Assembly (NCBI RefSeq): GCF_001048695.1
Contig: NZ_CVRB01000002.1
Location: 558,001 to 622,000, forward strand
Reading direction: 5' to 3'
DNA length: 64,000 bases
Origin: Neobacillus massiliamazoniensis
GTDB taxonomy: Bacteria > Bacillota > Bacilli > Bacillales > Cytobacillaceae
A model generated the notes under the pieces. It searched no databases, had not been told where the DNA came from, and saw only the letters and a program-made list of their open reading frames with translations. Each line of letters opens with the position of its first letter. Position 1 is the first letter of the stretch. Of the stretch, positions 1 to 9,356 are shown one piece after another. Both the position numbers and the translations under genes were made by a program.

Positions 1-1232
1 ATGATACCGACACTATTATTCACGTAATCTTCCATTCTTTCTTTGTTAGCGGTAATGCCGCTTAAGCAATGCGTACGGAATACTGTAAACACATTGGTCA
101 TAATTTTGATCGATTGCAATAGGTTAAATGCGATGACAGGTTCCATAACGTTAAGCTCGAATTGGCCTGCTTCAGATGCCATACTAATGGTCAAATCATT
201 TCCTACCACTTGGAAAGCACTTTGGTTTAAGACTTCCGCCATTACCGGATTTACTTTACCAGGCATGATTGATGAACCTGGTTGGCGTGGAGGAAGGTTA
301 ATTTCTCCTAAGCCGTCGCGTGGACCAGATGTCATCATCCGCAAATCATTAGCCACCTTAGACATGTTTAACATACAAACTTTAAGAGCGGCTGATACTT
401 CTATATAAGCGTCGGTATTTTGGGTTCCATCTACAAGATCTTCCGTTCCTGTTATTGGTAATCCAGATATTTCAGCCAGATGCTTCACACAAATTTCAAT
501 ATATTCAGGATCAGCATTCAAGCCGGTTCCAACAGCTGTTGCCCCCATATTAACAGCATATAAATTCTCCCGAGTTGCTTTGATTCGTTTTATATCCCTT
601 CTTAACACCCTTGCGTATGCTTCGAATTCCTGGCTTAGTAGAATAGGAACAGCATCTTGCAAGTGAGTCCGTCCCATTTTTATAATTCCATCAAACTCAT
701 TCGCCTTTTTCATAAATTCTAAATGCAACTCTTCCATTACCTTGATTAAGTTTTCTAATGTCATCAGCGTAGACAAATGGATAGCCGTAGGAAAGGAATC
801 ATTCGTGGATTGCGCCATGTTAACATGGGAATTCGGGCTGATGACCTTGTAATTTCCTTTTTGCTCACCGATCATCTCGAGGGCACGGTTTGCTATGACT
901 TCATTAGTATTCATATTAATCGAAGTTCCTGCTCCCCCTTGAATCGGATCCACGATAAATTGATCATGCAGCTCTCCTTGGATTACTTCATCGGCTGCTG
1001 CCATGATGACCTTGGCTATTTTTTGATCCAATTGGCCGATTTCCCCATTGGCAAAAGCGGCTGCCTTTTTGACCATTGCCATTGCTTTGATTAAGGACTG
1101 GTCAATCCGATATCCTGTAATCGGAAAATTTTCAACGGCACGCATTGTTTGTACACCATAAAGCGCATCGATCGGAACCTGTTTTTCCCCAAGGAAATCT
1201 TTTTCAATACGGAAATTCTCTGAATAACTCAT
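1..1232 (-). CDS. aspA: Aspartate ammonia-lyase (aspartase), 3' end beyond window
   Basis: The gene runs off the left edge; about 410 of the usual ~470 residues are present. It deaminates L-aspartate to fumarate and ammonia in the cytoplasm. The N-terminal part reads YGVQTMRAVENFPI, typical of aspartase, and the superfamily signature GSSIMPGKVNP lies near positions 240-290. The signature alone is shared with class II fumarase and argininosuccinate lyase, so the aspartase call depends on the N-terminal part and on the neighbour. Start ATG at 1232 is chosen because GGAG sits 9 nt upstream; an in-frame ATG at 1241 overlaps that site. It follows a C4-dicarboxylate carrier gene on the same strand, an arrangement suited to importing aspartate and exporting fumarate or succinate. 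Confidence 0.9.
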   Translation of the reverse strand, partial: MSYSENFRIEKDFLGEKQVPIDALYGVQTMRAVENFPITGYRIDQSLIKAMAMVKKAAAFANGEIGQLDQKIAKVIMAAADEVIQGELHDQFIVDPIQGGAGTSINMNTNEVIANRALEMIGEQKGNYKVISPNSHVNMAQSTNDSFPTAIHLSTLMTLENLIKVMEELHLEFMKKANEFDGIIKMGRTHLQDAVPILLSQEFEAYARVLRRDIKRIKATRENLYAVNMGATAVGTGLNADPEYIEICVKHLAEISGLPITGTEDLVDGTQNTDAYIEVSAALKVCMLNMSKVANDLRMMTSGPRDGLGEINLPPRQPGSSIMPGKVNPVMAEVLNQSAFQVVGNDLTISMASEAGQFELNVMEPVIAFNLLQSIKIMTNVFTVFRTHCLSGITANKERMEDYVNNSVGI

Positions 1233-1257
1233 TCTTGTCATCTCCAATTTTATTTTT

Positions 1258-1296
1258 AAAAAAGGCTGATCCTAAGAAGTGGTACCCGAAGCAGCC
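1258..1296 (-). terminator. Weak hairpin plus T-run between carrier gene and aspartase gene
   Basis: On the minus strand GGCTG (from 1296) can pair with CAGCC (to 1264) and is followed by six T. The stem is short and the loop long, so it may only attenuate read-through from the carrier gene into the aspartase gene. Inference only. Confidence 0.3.
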
Positions 1297-1334
1297 ATGT
1301 GACTGCCTCGAACACCTTTCAATAACCTTTTCCG

Positions 1335-2648
1335 TTACAAAATAATTGTGCTTAGCAAAATACCAATTGCGACGGCACCAACTGTGGCGATTAACCCTGG
1401 CAACATAAAGCTGTGGTTCAATAGATATTTACCAATTCCCGTTGTACCTGTACGGTCAAAGTTGATCGCAGCGACAACAGTTGGATAGTTTGGAATGAAG
1501 AAATATCCATTTACTGCAGGGAACATCGCAATCAATAAAGCTGGGCTAATTCCTAGTGCGATACCAAGCGGCATTAAGGTACGAACCGTTGCGGCCTGGC
1601 TGTAAAGCAAGATAGAAAGAGCAAATAAGGCAACAGCAAATAGCCAAGGTGCTGCTGTTACTAATTCAGAAATAGAACCAGAAATTAATTTCATATTTCC
1701 TTGGAAGAAAGTGTCCCCCATCCAAGCAATACCAAAGATTGCTACAACTGCAGTGGCACCTGATTTAAAGACATTGCCATTGACAATATCGTCCACTTTA
1801 GGTTTGCAGAAGATGATAATTAAAGCAGCTATCATTAACATGACAATTTCGATGGCGACCGGCATTGTCATTCTTGTAAAGGTGCCGTTAATGACCCAGC
1901 CTGGGCGTAATTTTTCAAAAGAACCTAGTGCAACTACGAGAACAGCAGACACCAAGAACAGTATGACTGAAAGCTTTGAACCTGTTGTTGCGACGAATTC
2001 CTTTTTATCCTTTTTAATAGGTGCTAATCCGGCTTCCAAGCGTTTCAAATACTCTGGGTCTTCATTAAGCTCTTTACCCATTTTGCTTGATACAAATGCT
2101 GCAATCATACAAGCAATAAAAGTAGAAGGAATACAGATCATTAAAATATCCAGCAGGTTGATCTTAAAATTAGTTAATAATGCCAATAAAGCCACCGTTG
2201 CCGCTGAGATCGGACTAGCTGTAATCGCCTGCTGTGAGGCAATAACCGCAATTGACATAGGTCTCTCAGGTCTTACACCTGACTCACGTGATACTTCCGC
2301 AATAACTGGTAATACGGAATAGGCAACGTGACCAGTTCCAGCACAAAACGTAAATAAGTACGTAACAATTGGTGCAATAAATGTAATCCGCTTAGGATTT
2401 TTCCGTAACGCCTTTTCAGCGAGGTAAACGAGATAATCCATCCCGCCAGCGGCTTGTAAGGCTCCTGCAGCTGTTACAACCGCCAAAATCATCAACATAA
2501 CGTCGATTGGTGCGGATGTAGGCTGCAGACCAAAGACGAATACAAGAATGGCCAGTCCTACACCACCCATGACACCAAGTCCAACCCCACCTAATCGTGC
2601 TCCAATAAAGATACAGGCAAGAACGATTAAAAATTGAATCCAAAACAT
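1335..2648 (-). CDS. Anaerobic C4-dicarboxylate carrier, DcuA/DcuB family
   Basis: A 437-residue polytopic membrane protein, full length for Dcu carriers (about 430-450). The N-terminus (GARLGGVGLGVMGGVGL), the APIVTYLFTFCAGTGHV segment and ITASPISAATVAL match the DcuA/DcuB family, which exchanges aspartate, fumarate, malate or succinate. It has features of both DcuA and DcuB, so no symbol is given. ATG at 2648 is preferred over the ATG at 2663 because GGGGG lies about 7 nt before it. The aspartase gene follows directly, and a GlnK/GlnL-like two-component system is divergent upstream and is its likely regulator. Confidence 0.9.
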   Translation of the reverse strand: MFWIQFLIVLACIFIGARLGGVGLGVMGGVGLAILVFVFGLQPTSAPIDVMLMILAVVTAAGALQAAGGMDYLVYLAEKALRKNPKRITFIAPIVTYLFTFCAGTGHVAYSVLPVIAEVSRESGVRPERPMSIAVIASQQAITASPISAATVALLALLTNFKINLLDILMICIPSTFIACMIAAFVSSKMGKELNEDPEYLKRLEAGLAPIKKDKKEFVATTGSKLSVILFLVSAVLVVALGSFEKLRPGWVINGTFTRMTMPVAIEIVMLMIAALIIIFCKPKVDDIVNGNVFKSGATAVVAIFGIAWMGDTFFQGNMKLISGSISELVTAAPWLFAVALFALSILLYSQAATVRTLMPLGIALGISPALLIAMFPAVNGYFFIPNYPTVVAAINFDRTGTTGIGKYLLNHSFMLPGLIATVGAVAIGILLSTIIL

Positions 2649-2989
2649 GGTGATAACCCCCATAGGTAATTAAATTTTTTAATCCCACTTTTTAAACGCC
2701 ATATAATCTATGTCTATTCCACCAGCTTTCCTTTTTTATTTGAGAAAACCTTTACATAATATAGTGCAATTACGAATGAAAAATAATAAATGATTATATC
2801 TTCGAACAAAAGCCAATCGGTTTGTTCTCATCTGTAGCATAGAGGACAACCTACAAAAAACTACTAAAAACTACCCACTATGTTGAAAACTTAATAAAAT
2901 TGTCACTTTTTAGAACTGAATATGGTTTGTGAAATGTTTACTATTAAGATGGAAAGTAAAACAGTCCAACTGCATTGGATGTGATTTTT
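2649..2989. other. Divergent regulatory region between dcu-aspA and the two-component genes
   Basis: About 340 bp without a gene, AT-rich, holding the promoters of both divergent units. The only ordered structure I see is the 10-bp direct repeat at 2851-2874, listed separately. Confidence 0.6.
2851..2874. promoter_or_regulatory. Candidate response-regulator site: CTAC repeated every 10 bp
   Basis: CTAC occurs at 2851, 2861 and 2871, separated by A-rich hexamers. Read on the minus strand this is TTTTTA-N4-TTTTTT-N4. The B. subtilis GlnL site is described as two TTTTGT hexamers separated by 4 nt, the same 10-bp spacing. It lies between the Dcu-aspartase unit and the GlnL-like gene, so I infer it is that regulator's operator. 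Confidence 0.45.
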
Positions 2990-4261
2990 ATGCGTGAAAA
3001 ACTACTTACATACTTATTTATGATGACGGCTGTCCCCATTGCAGGTGAGTTAAAGTTTTATCCACTGGATGGTGGAAATATTAGGGTCAGTCTGGGGACG
3101 CCCGTCTTCTTCTTTATTTTATTGTGGTCACGAAAAATACATCCGATTCTAGCAGGAATATTAACGGGAGTTTCGGTGGTTTTCTTTCGGATCTTCTTAT
3201 ATGGAATCCAGAGTGACTCAATCCATTTTGGTGAAGCATTTCATAACAATTTTCCTGTCTTTTTTTATTATTTGAGTTTTGCTTTATTTTTTTATGTTTT
3301 TAAAATCAATACTATGTACGAAAGACCGTTCCTTATCGGAGTATATGGTGTTTTGATAGAGGTATTTTCCAGCATGATTGAAATCTCCTTGAGAAACCTC
3401 TCTTCACACATGCCAATCACCATTTCTACCTTCCTGGTTATTGGTGGAATTGCCGTAATCCGCAGCTTCTTTGTCCTAGGATTCTTCAATATCCTTATTC
3501 TAAGAGAAACAAGATTAGCCGAAGAACAGCAGCGGAACCGAAATGAACAAATCCTGCTATTAATCTCAAATTTATATATTGAAATGCTTCAACTGAAAAA
3601 ATCGGTGAAGAATGCAGAGGAGTTAACAAGCTCTTGTTACGGACTTTATCGCTCTCTAAAGACCTTAGGTCACCAAGAGGAGGCACAAGCTGCCCTGAAA
3701 ATTGCGGGAGAAATACACGAAATCAAAAAGGACAATCAGCATATTTATGCCGGTTTATCGAGATTAATGGTCAAAGAAGACTTGACTGACTTTATGAATA
3801 TTGAGGAAATCATTTCGATTATTATTCGCTCGAACAAAACCTATGGAGAGATGCTTGGCAAATCTATCGATTACCATGTGAATATTTCAGGTGAGCACCC
3901 GCATTACCACACGTTTACTCTTTTTTCCATAATTAATAATCTTGTAACTAACGCTGTTGAAGCGATATTGGTAAAAGGATCGATTGAACTTTCGGTTGAA
4001 AGAAACGACGACTCTGTTGTATTAAATGTTTGTGATAATGGGTGTGGGATATCAGTGAAAAACAAACCATTTATTTTCGAACCTGGTTTTACCACTAAAT
4101 TTGATCAAACGGGAGTTGCTTCAAATGGAATCGGCCTATCTTATATTAAAAATATCATTGAAGGAATAGGTGGAGAGATCAAATTGCTTGACTCAGTTAT
4201 GAAGAAAAAAACTACCTTTAAATTGGTGCTCCCAATTACAGCCTTAACAGAAAGGGGATGA
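2990..4261 (+). CDS. Sensor histidine kinase, GlnK (YcbA)-like
   Basis: A 423-residue kinase. The N-terminal half (to about residue 180) holds several hydrophobic helices and no extracytoplasmic sensor domain. A coiled linker follows, with a candidate phospho-acceptor in GEIHEIKKD, then an ATPase domain with N-box NNLVTNAVEAI, DNGCGI and GIGLSYIKNIIEG. The architecture and the partner match B. subtilis GlnK, which controls glutaminase and glutamine transport. ATG at 2990 is preferred to an in-frame TTG at 2975. The stop overlaps the next start by 4 bp (ATGA), indicating translational coupling. Given the divergent neighbours it more likely controls aspartate/C4-dicarboxylate use here; that is inference. 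Confidence 0.85.
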   Translation: MREKLLTYLFMMTAVPIAGELKFYPLDGGNIRVSLGTPVFFFILLWSRKIHPILAGILTGVSVVFFRIFLYGIQSDSIHFGEAFHNNFPVFFYYLSFALFFYVFKINTMYERPFLIGVYGVLIEVFSSMIEISLRNLSSHMPITISTFLVIGGIAVIRSFFVLGFFNILILRETRLAEEQQRNRNEQILLLISNLYIEMLQLKKSVKNAEELTSSCYGLYRSLKTLGHQEEAQAALKIAGEIHEIKKDNQHIYAGLSRLMVKEDLTDFMNIEEIISIIIRSNKTYGEMLGKSIDYHVNISGEHPHYHTFTLFSIINNLVTNAVEAILVKGSIELSVERNDDSVVLNVCDNGCGISVKNKPFIFEPGFTTKFDQTGVASNGIGLSYIKNIIEGIGGEIKLLDSVMKKKTTFKLVLPITALTERG

Positions 4262-5184
4262 TTGCTCTGAAGTTTTTTATCGTTGATGATAGTCCCACCG
4301 TCAGGGCGATGCTTTCTAATATCATTGAAGAAGAAGATCTTGGAATCATCGCTGGAGAGGCGGAAGATGGCTCGGAAGTCTATGCCGATGTTCTCACAGA
4401 AAATGAAATTGATATCCTTCTAATCGATTTACTTATGCCAAATCGCGATGGAATTGAAACCGTCCGGGAAATTGCTCCCTACTTTCGTGGGAAAATCATC
4501 ATGGTCTCCCAAGTTGAAACAAAGGATATGATTGGTGAGGCCTACTCGCTTGGAGTCGAACACTATATTACAAAGCCGATTAATCGGCTTGAAGTCGTTA
4601 GTATTCTTAAAAAAGTGTGTGACCACTTGTTGATGGAAAAATCGCTTCATGACATTCAACAATCATTAAGCTTCTTACAAACTCATTCACAAAAACAAGA
4701 ATCCGAGATACATTATCAAAATATCCATCATCCTATTATCACACAAGGGAAAAACATTCTTCTGGAGCTTGGGGTTATTGGCGAATGCGGATTGAAAGAT
4801 TTACTTGATATTTTGTGGGTTTTATCATGCCTAGAAAAGGAAGGAATTCGTGAAACTCCTCCTTTAAAAGATTTATATCGGAAAGTAATTGAAAAACGAA
4901 TAGGTCCTAATATTTCAGCGCAAAAGGTACAAAAGGAAATCAAGGCCGGTGAGCAGCGGATAAGACGCGCAATCCATCAAGCCCTCGAGCATATCGCTTC
5001 ACTCGGATTAACTGATTACACAAACCCAACATTTGAAAATTACTCATCTAGATTTTTTGATTACTCCCAAGTAAGAATGAAAATGCTCGAGTTAGAAGGC
5101 AAAATTCACAATGATACCACTCATTCACGAATTAACATCAAAAAATTCATCCAGGCTTTATTTTTGGAAGCAAAAGGAATGTAA
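4258..5184 (+). CDS. Response regulator, GlnL (YcbB)-like
   Basis: A 308-residue cytoplasmic regulator. Residues about 1-120 form a receiver domain (FFIVDDSPTVRAML; phospho-acceptor Asp in DILLIDLLMPN; Lys in YITKPIN). The rest is the YcbB-type output domain typical of GlnL, ending near TTHSRINIKKFIQALF. The ATG at 4258 sits directly against the AAAGGGG ribosome-binding site. A CTG at 4267 has ideal spacing and would give MKFFIVDD, the family's usual beginning, so the true start may be CTG. Partner of the preceding kinase, with a candidate binding site at 2851-2874. Confidence 0.88.
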   Translation: MIALKFFIVDDSPTVRAMLSNIIEEEDLGIIAGEAEDGSEVYADVLTENEIDILLIDLLMPNRDGIETVREIAPYFRGKIIMVSQVETKDMIGEAYSLGVEHYITKPINRLEVVSILKKVCDHLLMEKSLHDIQQSLSFLQTHSQKQESEIHYQNIHHPIITQGKNILLELGVIGECGLKDLLDILWVLSCLEKEGIRETPPLKDLYRKVIEKRIGPNISAQKVQKEIKAGEQRIRRAIHQALEHIASLGLTDYTNPTFENYSSRFFDYSQVRMKMLELEGKIHNDTTHSRINIKKFIQALFLEAKGM

Positions 5185-5185
5185 G

Positions 5186-5447
5186 AGGGTGTCCCAAAAT
5201 GTGTCAGGCACCACTATATGTACAAAGTTCATGATAATTTTTCCGCTATGTTGATTGGAGCGGAAGGCGCTCGACTCCTGCGGGAGTACGGGGCAGGGGA
5301 GACCCCGCAGGCGCAATAGCGCCGAGGAGGCTCCCCGTACCGCCCGCGGAAAGCGAGCGCCTGGAGCGGAAATCAACAGACAAATTTAACAGACCATTAA
5401 TAAAAAAGGGGATGCCCCTAAAAGTTATACTTTTGGGACATCCTCTT
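5186..5447. repeat. MITE-like element with GC-rich palindromic core
   Basis: The outer ends are inverted copies: GAGGGTGTCCCAAAA at about 5187 and its near-exact complement ending at 5445. Inside, 5249-5378 is much richer in GC than its surroundings and begins TGTTGATT and ends AATCAACA, with GGCGCTCG and CGAGCGCC as inner arms. This type of GC-rich structured repeat is common in Bacillaceae intergenic DNA. It begins directly at the stop codon of the response-regulator gene and encodes no plausible protein. Confidence 0.6.
5201..5212. repeat. Copy of the GTGTCAGGCACC dispersed motif
   Basis: Exact GTGTCAGGCACC, inside the MITE-like element. See the fuller copies at 45115, 49986 and 40729. 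Confidence 0.6.
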
Positions 5448-5451
5448 TTTT
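5408..5451. terminator. Intrinsic terminator between the response-regulator gene and lacZ
   Basis: A long stem pairs GGGGATG-CCC-AAAAG with CTTTTGGGACATCC and is followed by TCTTTTTT on the plus strand. A run of A before it gives a T-run on the minus strand as well, so it can serve both converging units. Confidence 0.75.
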
Positions 5452-5466
5452 CCATTATCCATTCCG

Positions 5467-8400
5467 TTAAACTCTATTAATCATAAATTCAAATTCCATT
5501 TCTTGGTCTGCATGAATAAGGTGTTCATCATAAACAGGTGCTCCCCAGCTGTCATCTCCACCAACGCCCATCTGTCTGCCCGCAACAGTAACTACGGTAT
5601 AATGAACATTCGGTAATTCATAACGGTGTTGGGCATGCTCGAGCTCAAATGCCGTATAAGGCGAAATCGTGCACTCTATGGGATTGGTAGCAGAGGAAAT
5701 GCTAATTCCCTGTCCTTCAAGATTTGTGATCCTTACTCGGCGTACTCCGGTTCGATTGCCTGATTCCTGCGGCATAACATAGCCGGACACATTGTCAGAT
5801 ACTTGGTTATTAAAAATACCAAGTCTTGCACCTTTACAACGGTCAGAGTAATTTTCTTCCGGCCCCATGGCATACCATTCCAGCTGGTCATAATCTGCAA
5901 GGACCTTAAAGGAAACTGCAAATATCGGTATTTGTGGGAGATTCGCTGCACCACGATATTTTGAATGAACAAGGATACTTCCATTAGGATATACTTTATA
6001 ACCAACGCTCACCTCTACCTCATTACTAAATGAAAATCTGTAGGTAAAGATAATGTTAGGAATTCCTTTTTCCTCCTTCACATCAATTCCAACACATTTA
6101 CGCGCCAAGCTGGCTGCATACCAAAGACCAGAATGGAAACTTTGCGAAAAGCCTCTGTCATTGTCAGTAGTTGCTCTCCAGAACAATGGTGCTGGAGGAA
6201 ACGAAATCATCTCTCTTCCCGCGTAATTAATTGAGATTAAACTTCCTGCCTGCTTTGAAAACATGACAGTGAAATCCTGACCATGAACCCCGATATTCAC
6301 ATCTCCTTGAACAATCCTTAGGTCTCCGATCATAAATCTTAAATCGGCTTTAATCCCAACTTCGAAAACAACCTGTCCGAAGGCAATCTCAAAACCGGCT
6401 TCAGCCCATAGCTTGTGCTCCTTCAAATGAAATGAAGTATGAATGCAATACTCACCGGCAGCGTTTAGAATGCCAGCAGGCCACTCAAATTCAACCCTTC
6501 CCTCACTTTGTGGTCCAACAGCTGTCTGAAGTTTTTTTCGATACAATTCCTTCCCTTCATGGAACAGAATATATTGGAGCTCATAATCTGACGTATTAGA
6601 GAAAAGACTTTCATTCTTAATCATGACACCATTCCGATTGGGCAGCAGCTTAAAGTTCTGATATAAATATTTTACTTCCTGCATCTTTGGTGACAGTTCC
6701 CGATTAGCGTAGACAATGCCATTTGTACAGAAACCGTAATCATTTGGTCTATCATCAAAATCGCCTCCGAATGCCAAGAACTCTTTTCCATAACGGTCCT
6801 TTTTGATAATGGACTGATCAATATAATCCCAGATAAAGCCACCTTGGTACATTGGATATTTATTTTCTAACTCGGTATATTTGTACATGCCACCAAGTGA
6901 ATTGCCCATCGCGTGCATATACTCACAGCTTATAAACGGCTTCTCAGGGTTTTCCGCTAAATATTTTTCAATATCAGCAGGTTTAGCATACATACGGCTT
7001 TCCATATCGCTCGTATCATTATATTCACGGTTATGGAATACACCTTCATAATGGACGAGTCGGCTCGAGTCAACACTCTTGAAATATTTAGAGACGTTTA
7101 GAATGACTTCACCTGCATAAGATTCGTTACCACAAGACCAAATCAAAATCGATGGATGATTTTTATCCCGTTCAAACATTGAAATGGCCCTGTCCAAGAC
7201 AATGTTCTGCCATTCCAGCTTATTTCCTGGAATGTTCCAGGACGGCTCAACAACGCCCATTTTTTGCCATGACCCGTGCGTTTCTAGATTCATTTCATCA
7301 ATTACATAAATGCCATACTCGTCACATAACTCATACCAGTAGCTCTGATTCGGATAATGGGACGTACGGACGGCATTAATGTTATTCTTCTTCAGTGTTT
7401 TAATATCCCAGAGCATGTCTTCCTTCGTGATTGCGCGACCTCTTCGGCAATTAAATTCATGACGATTCACACCCTTGAATACAATGCGCTTACCATTAAG
7501 TCGCATAATCTTATCCACGAGCTCGAATCTTCGGAAGCCCACTTTTTGTGGAACCACCTCTATCAATTGCCCAAACTCGTTATAAACCTGAATAAATAAT
7601 TTATACAAATAGGGATTTTCTGCGCTCCACATCTTTGGTCCATCTACCGCAATCGAAAAGCTACCTTTTCCATCGTCAAACAAGCCATTCCCTAAAGCTA
7701 CCAAGCAACCCTTAGCATCGTACAACTCACCTACTACCTTTACAGGACGGGTAGATTGAAACTTCAGGCCCACAGTTAGTTTCCCTTTTGTAAAAGACGC
7801 ATCTAACTCCGTGCGAACAAAGACATCATGGACATGAATCTCTGGAACTGTATAAAGGTATACATCCCGAAAAATACCTGAAAAGCGCCAGAAGTCTTGG
7901 TCCTCCAACCAGCTTCCCGTACTCCACTGGAATACCTCAACCGCTAACCTATTCTCTCCACTTTTTAAAAAAGGTGTCAGCTCAAATTCGGCAGGAGTGA
8001 AAGAATCTTCACTGTATCCGACAAATTCCCCGTTTAACCACACATAAAAGGCAGATTCCACACCTTGAAAAGAAATATAGACCGGTTTATTATCCATCAT
8101 ATCCGGCAGATTAAAAAACTTCACATAGCTTCCAACCGGATTATGATCCATCGGAATTTCTGGCGGACGAATCTCGTTATGACCGTCCCACGGGTACATT
8201 GTATTGACATATTGCGGTTTTCCGTAGCCCTGTAGCTGCATATGTCCAGGTACGATAATATTGCCCCAGCTTGAGCAATCAAAGTCAGGCTGGAAAAATT
8301 GAACCGGTCGATTAACTGGATTATTGGAATAGTTAAATTTCCAACTTCCGTTTAACTCATATCTCATGTTCATGGGTACACTGCTTTTAGCCTCTTCCAT

Positions 8401-8496
8401 CGTCTCGTAGTAGTGGTGGTCTGAATAGGCAGGAAGACGATTAACGGCAAACACATTTACATCTGATAGCCAGTTTATACTTGGAATTTTTGTCAC
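5467..8496 (-). CDS. lacZ: Beta-galactosidase, glycoside hydrolase family 2
   Basis: 1009 residues, normal LacZ length. It hydrolyses terminal beta-galactosides such as lactose. The jelly-roll sugar-binding part comes first, then the catalytic barrel with the acid/base Glu458 in IWSCGNES and the nucleophile Glu525 in CEYMHAMGNS, then the C-terminal small-chain domain with GPEENYSDR. NRHEFN (near 345) and TSHYPNQ (near 380) are also LacZ hallmarks. No signal peptide, so cytoplasmic, acting on imported sugar. The start is GTG, with AAGGAGG upstream. Last gene of the minus-strand run, 35 bp after the permease gene. Confidence 0.97.
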   Translation of the reverse strand: MTKIPSINWLSDVNVFAVNRLPAYSDHHYYETMEEAKSSVPMNMRYELNGSWKFNYSNNPVNRPVQFFQPDFDCSSWGNIIVPGHMQLQGYGKPQYVNTMYPWDGHNEIRPPEIPMDHNPVGSYVKFFNLPDMMDNKPVYISFQGVESAFYVWLNGEFVGYSEDSFTPAEFELTPFLKSGENRLAVEVFQWSTGSWLEDQDFWRFSGIFRDVYLYTVPEIHVHDVFVRTELDASFTKGKLTVGLKFQSTRPVKVVGELYDAKGCLVALGNGLFDDGKGSFSIAVDGPKMWSAENPYLYKLFIQVYNEFGQLIEVVPQKVGFRRFELVDKIMRLNGKRIVFKGVNRHEFNCRRGRAITKEDMLWDIKTLKKNNINAVRTSHYPNQSYWYELCDEYGIYVIDEMNLETHGSWQKMGVVEPSWNIPGNKLEWQNIVLDRAISMFERDKNHPSILIWSCGNESYAGEVILNVSKYFKSVDSSRLVHYEGVFHNREYNDTSDMESRMYAKPADIEKYLAENPEKPFISCEYMHAMGNSLGGMYKYTELENKYPMYQGGFIWDYIDQSIIKKDRYGKEFLAFGGDFDDRPNDYGFCTNGIVYANRELSPKMQEVKYLYQNFKLLPNRNGVMIKNESLFSNTSDYELQYILFHEGKELYRKKLQTAVGPQSEGRVEFEWPAGILNAAGEYCIHTSFHLKEHKLWAEAGFEIAFGQVVFEVGIKADLRFMIGDLRIVQGDVNIGVHGQDFTVMFSKQAGSLISINYAGREMISFPPAPLFWRATTDNDRGFSQSFHSGLWYAASLARKCVGIDVKEEKGIPNIIFTYRFSFSNEVEVSVGYKVYPNGSILVHSKYRGAANLPQIPIFAVSFKVLADYDQLEWYAMGPEENYSDRCKGARLGIFNNQVSDNVSGYVMPQESGNRTGVRRVRITNLEGQGISISSATNPIECTISPYTAFELEHAQHRYELPNVHYTVVTVAGRQMGVGGDDSWGAPVYDEHLIHADQEMEFEFMINRV

Positions 8497-8531
8497 TATG
8501 TTTCAAACCTCCTTTCTACTTTTTCAAATCG

Positions 8532-9356
8532 TTATTTCACTGATCCCATCATACCTGCAACGAAATGCTTTTGCATAATAAAGAAGATTAACGCTACCGG
8601 CAAGGTCGCAATTACGATCGCGGTCATAATGACTCCAAAATCGGGGGCGTAACTGGATCCAAGGTTAGAGATCAGTAGCGGGATCGTTTGCTTTTCAGGT
8701 GACTGCAATATAACGAGCGGCCATAAATAACTATTCCAGCTCGACATAAACGTAATGATGGCCGCTGCCGCATAGGAAGTTTTCATCGTCGGGATATAAA
8801 TTCTCAAAAATATACCTAGCTCTGTTAATCCATCGATTCGCCCCGCTTCAATAATATCTTTTGGAAACATCTTTGTGCTTTGTCGAAAGAAGAAGATGAG
8901 GAAAGCGGTTGTTACTGTCGGTAGGACAACAGCTGTAAGGGTATCCATTCCAATCATCGGGACTGATTGTGAAATGATGCCAAACATTCGAAATAAAGGA
9001 ACCATTAAAGCAGCAAACGGAATCATCATCGAAAGAAGAAGGACGTTAAAAACGAAATCCTTTGCTTTGCTTTTATAAATTTCAAATCCATAGCCGGCCA
9101 ATGATGCAATGAGCATTCCGAGCACCGTTGTCGTAATCGAAATTCTAGCTGAATTCATTAATGCTGTTCCTAGGTCTGCTGTGTCTAGTAAATGATGAAA
9201 GTTTTGCATAAAGTGACTTCCTGGCAGTAACCTGCCCTGTGTGACATCAACTGACTTATTCGTTGAGCTTACAATCATCCACAAAAATGGAAATACCGAG
9301 ATAATCGAAGCAATGATAAGGACTGCATAGCTGAATATGCGCTTAAGGTTATCCAT
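8532..9356 (-). CDS. Carbohydrate ABC transporter permease, MalG/LacG type
   Basis: 274 residues with about six membrane helices. The EAA loop that docks with the ATPase reads EAGRIDGLTELGIFLRIYIP. Typical of CUT1-family inner permeases for di- and oligosaccharides. ATG at 9356 is chosen because GGGTGAT lies just upstream; it overlaps the preceding permease gene by 8 bp. No ATP-binding subunit is encoded here, so a shared MsmX-like ATPase encoded elsewhere is likely. Its place before lacZ suggests a galactoside substrate. Confidence 0.93.
   Translation of the reverse strand: MDNLKRIFSYAVLIIASIISVFPFLWMIVSSTNKSVDVTQGRLLPGSHFMQNFHHLLDTADLGTALMNSARISITTTVLGMLIASLAGYGFEIYKSKAKDFVFNVLLLSMMIPFAALMVPLFRMFGIISQSVPMIGMDTLTAVVLPTVTTAFLIFFFRQSTKMFPKDIIEAGRIDGLTELGIFLRIYIPTMKTSYAAAAIITFMSSWNSYLWPLVILQSPEKQTIPLLISNLGSSYAPDFGVIMTAIVIATLPVALIFFIMQKHFVAGMMGSVK

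Noticed and set aside
1711-2322. Long plus-strand frame opposite the Dcu gene
   Set aside because: Antisense to a clearly conserved membrane protein, no ribosome-binding site and no recognisable motifs.
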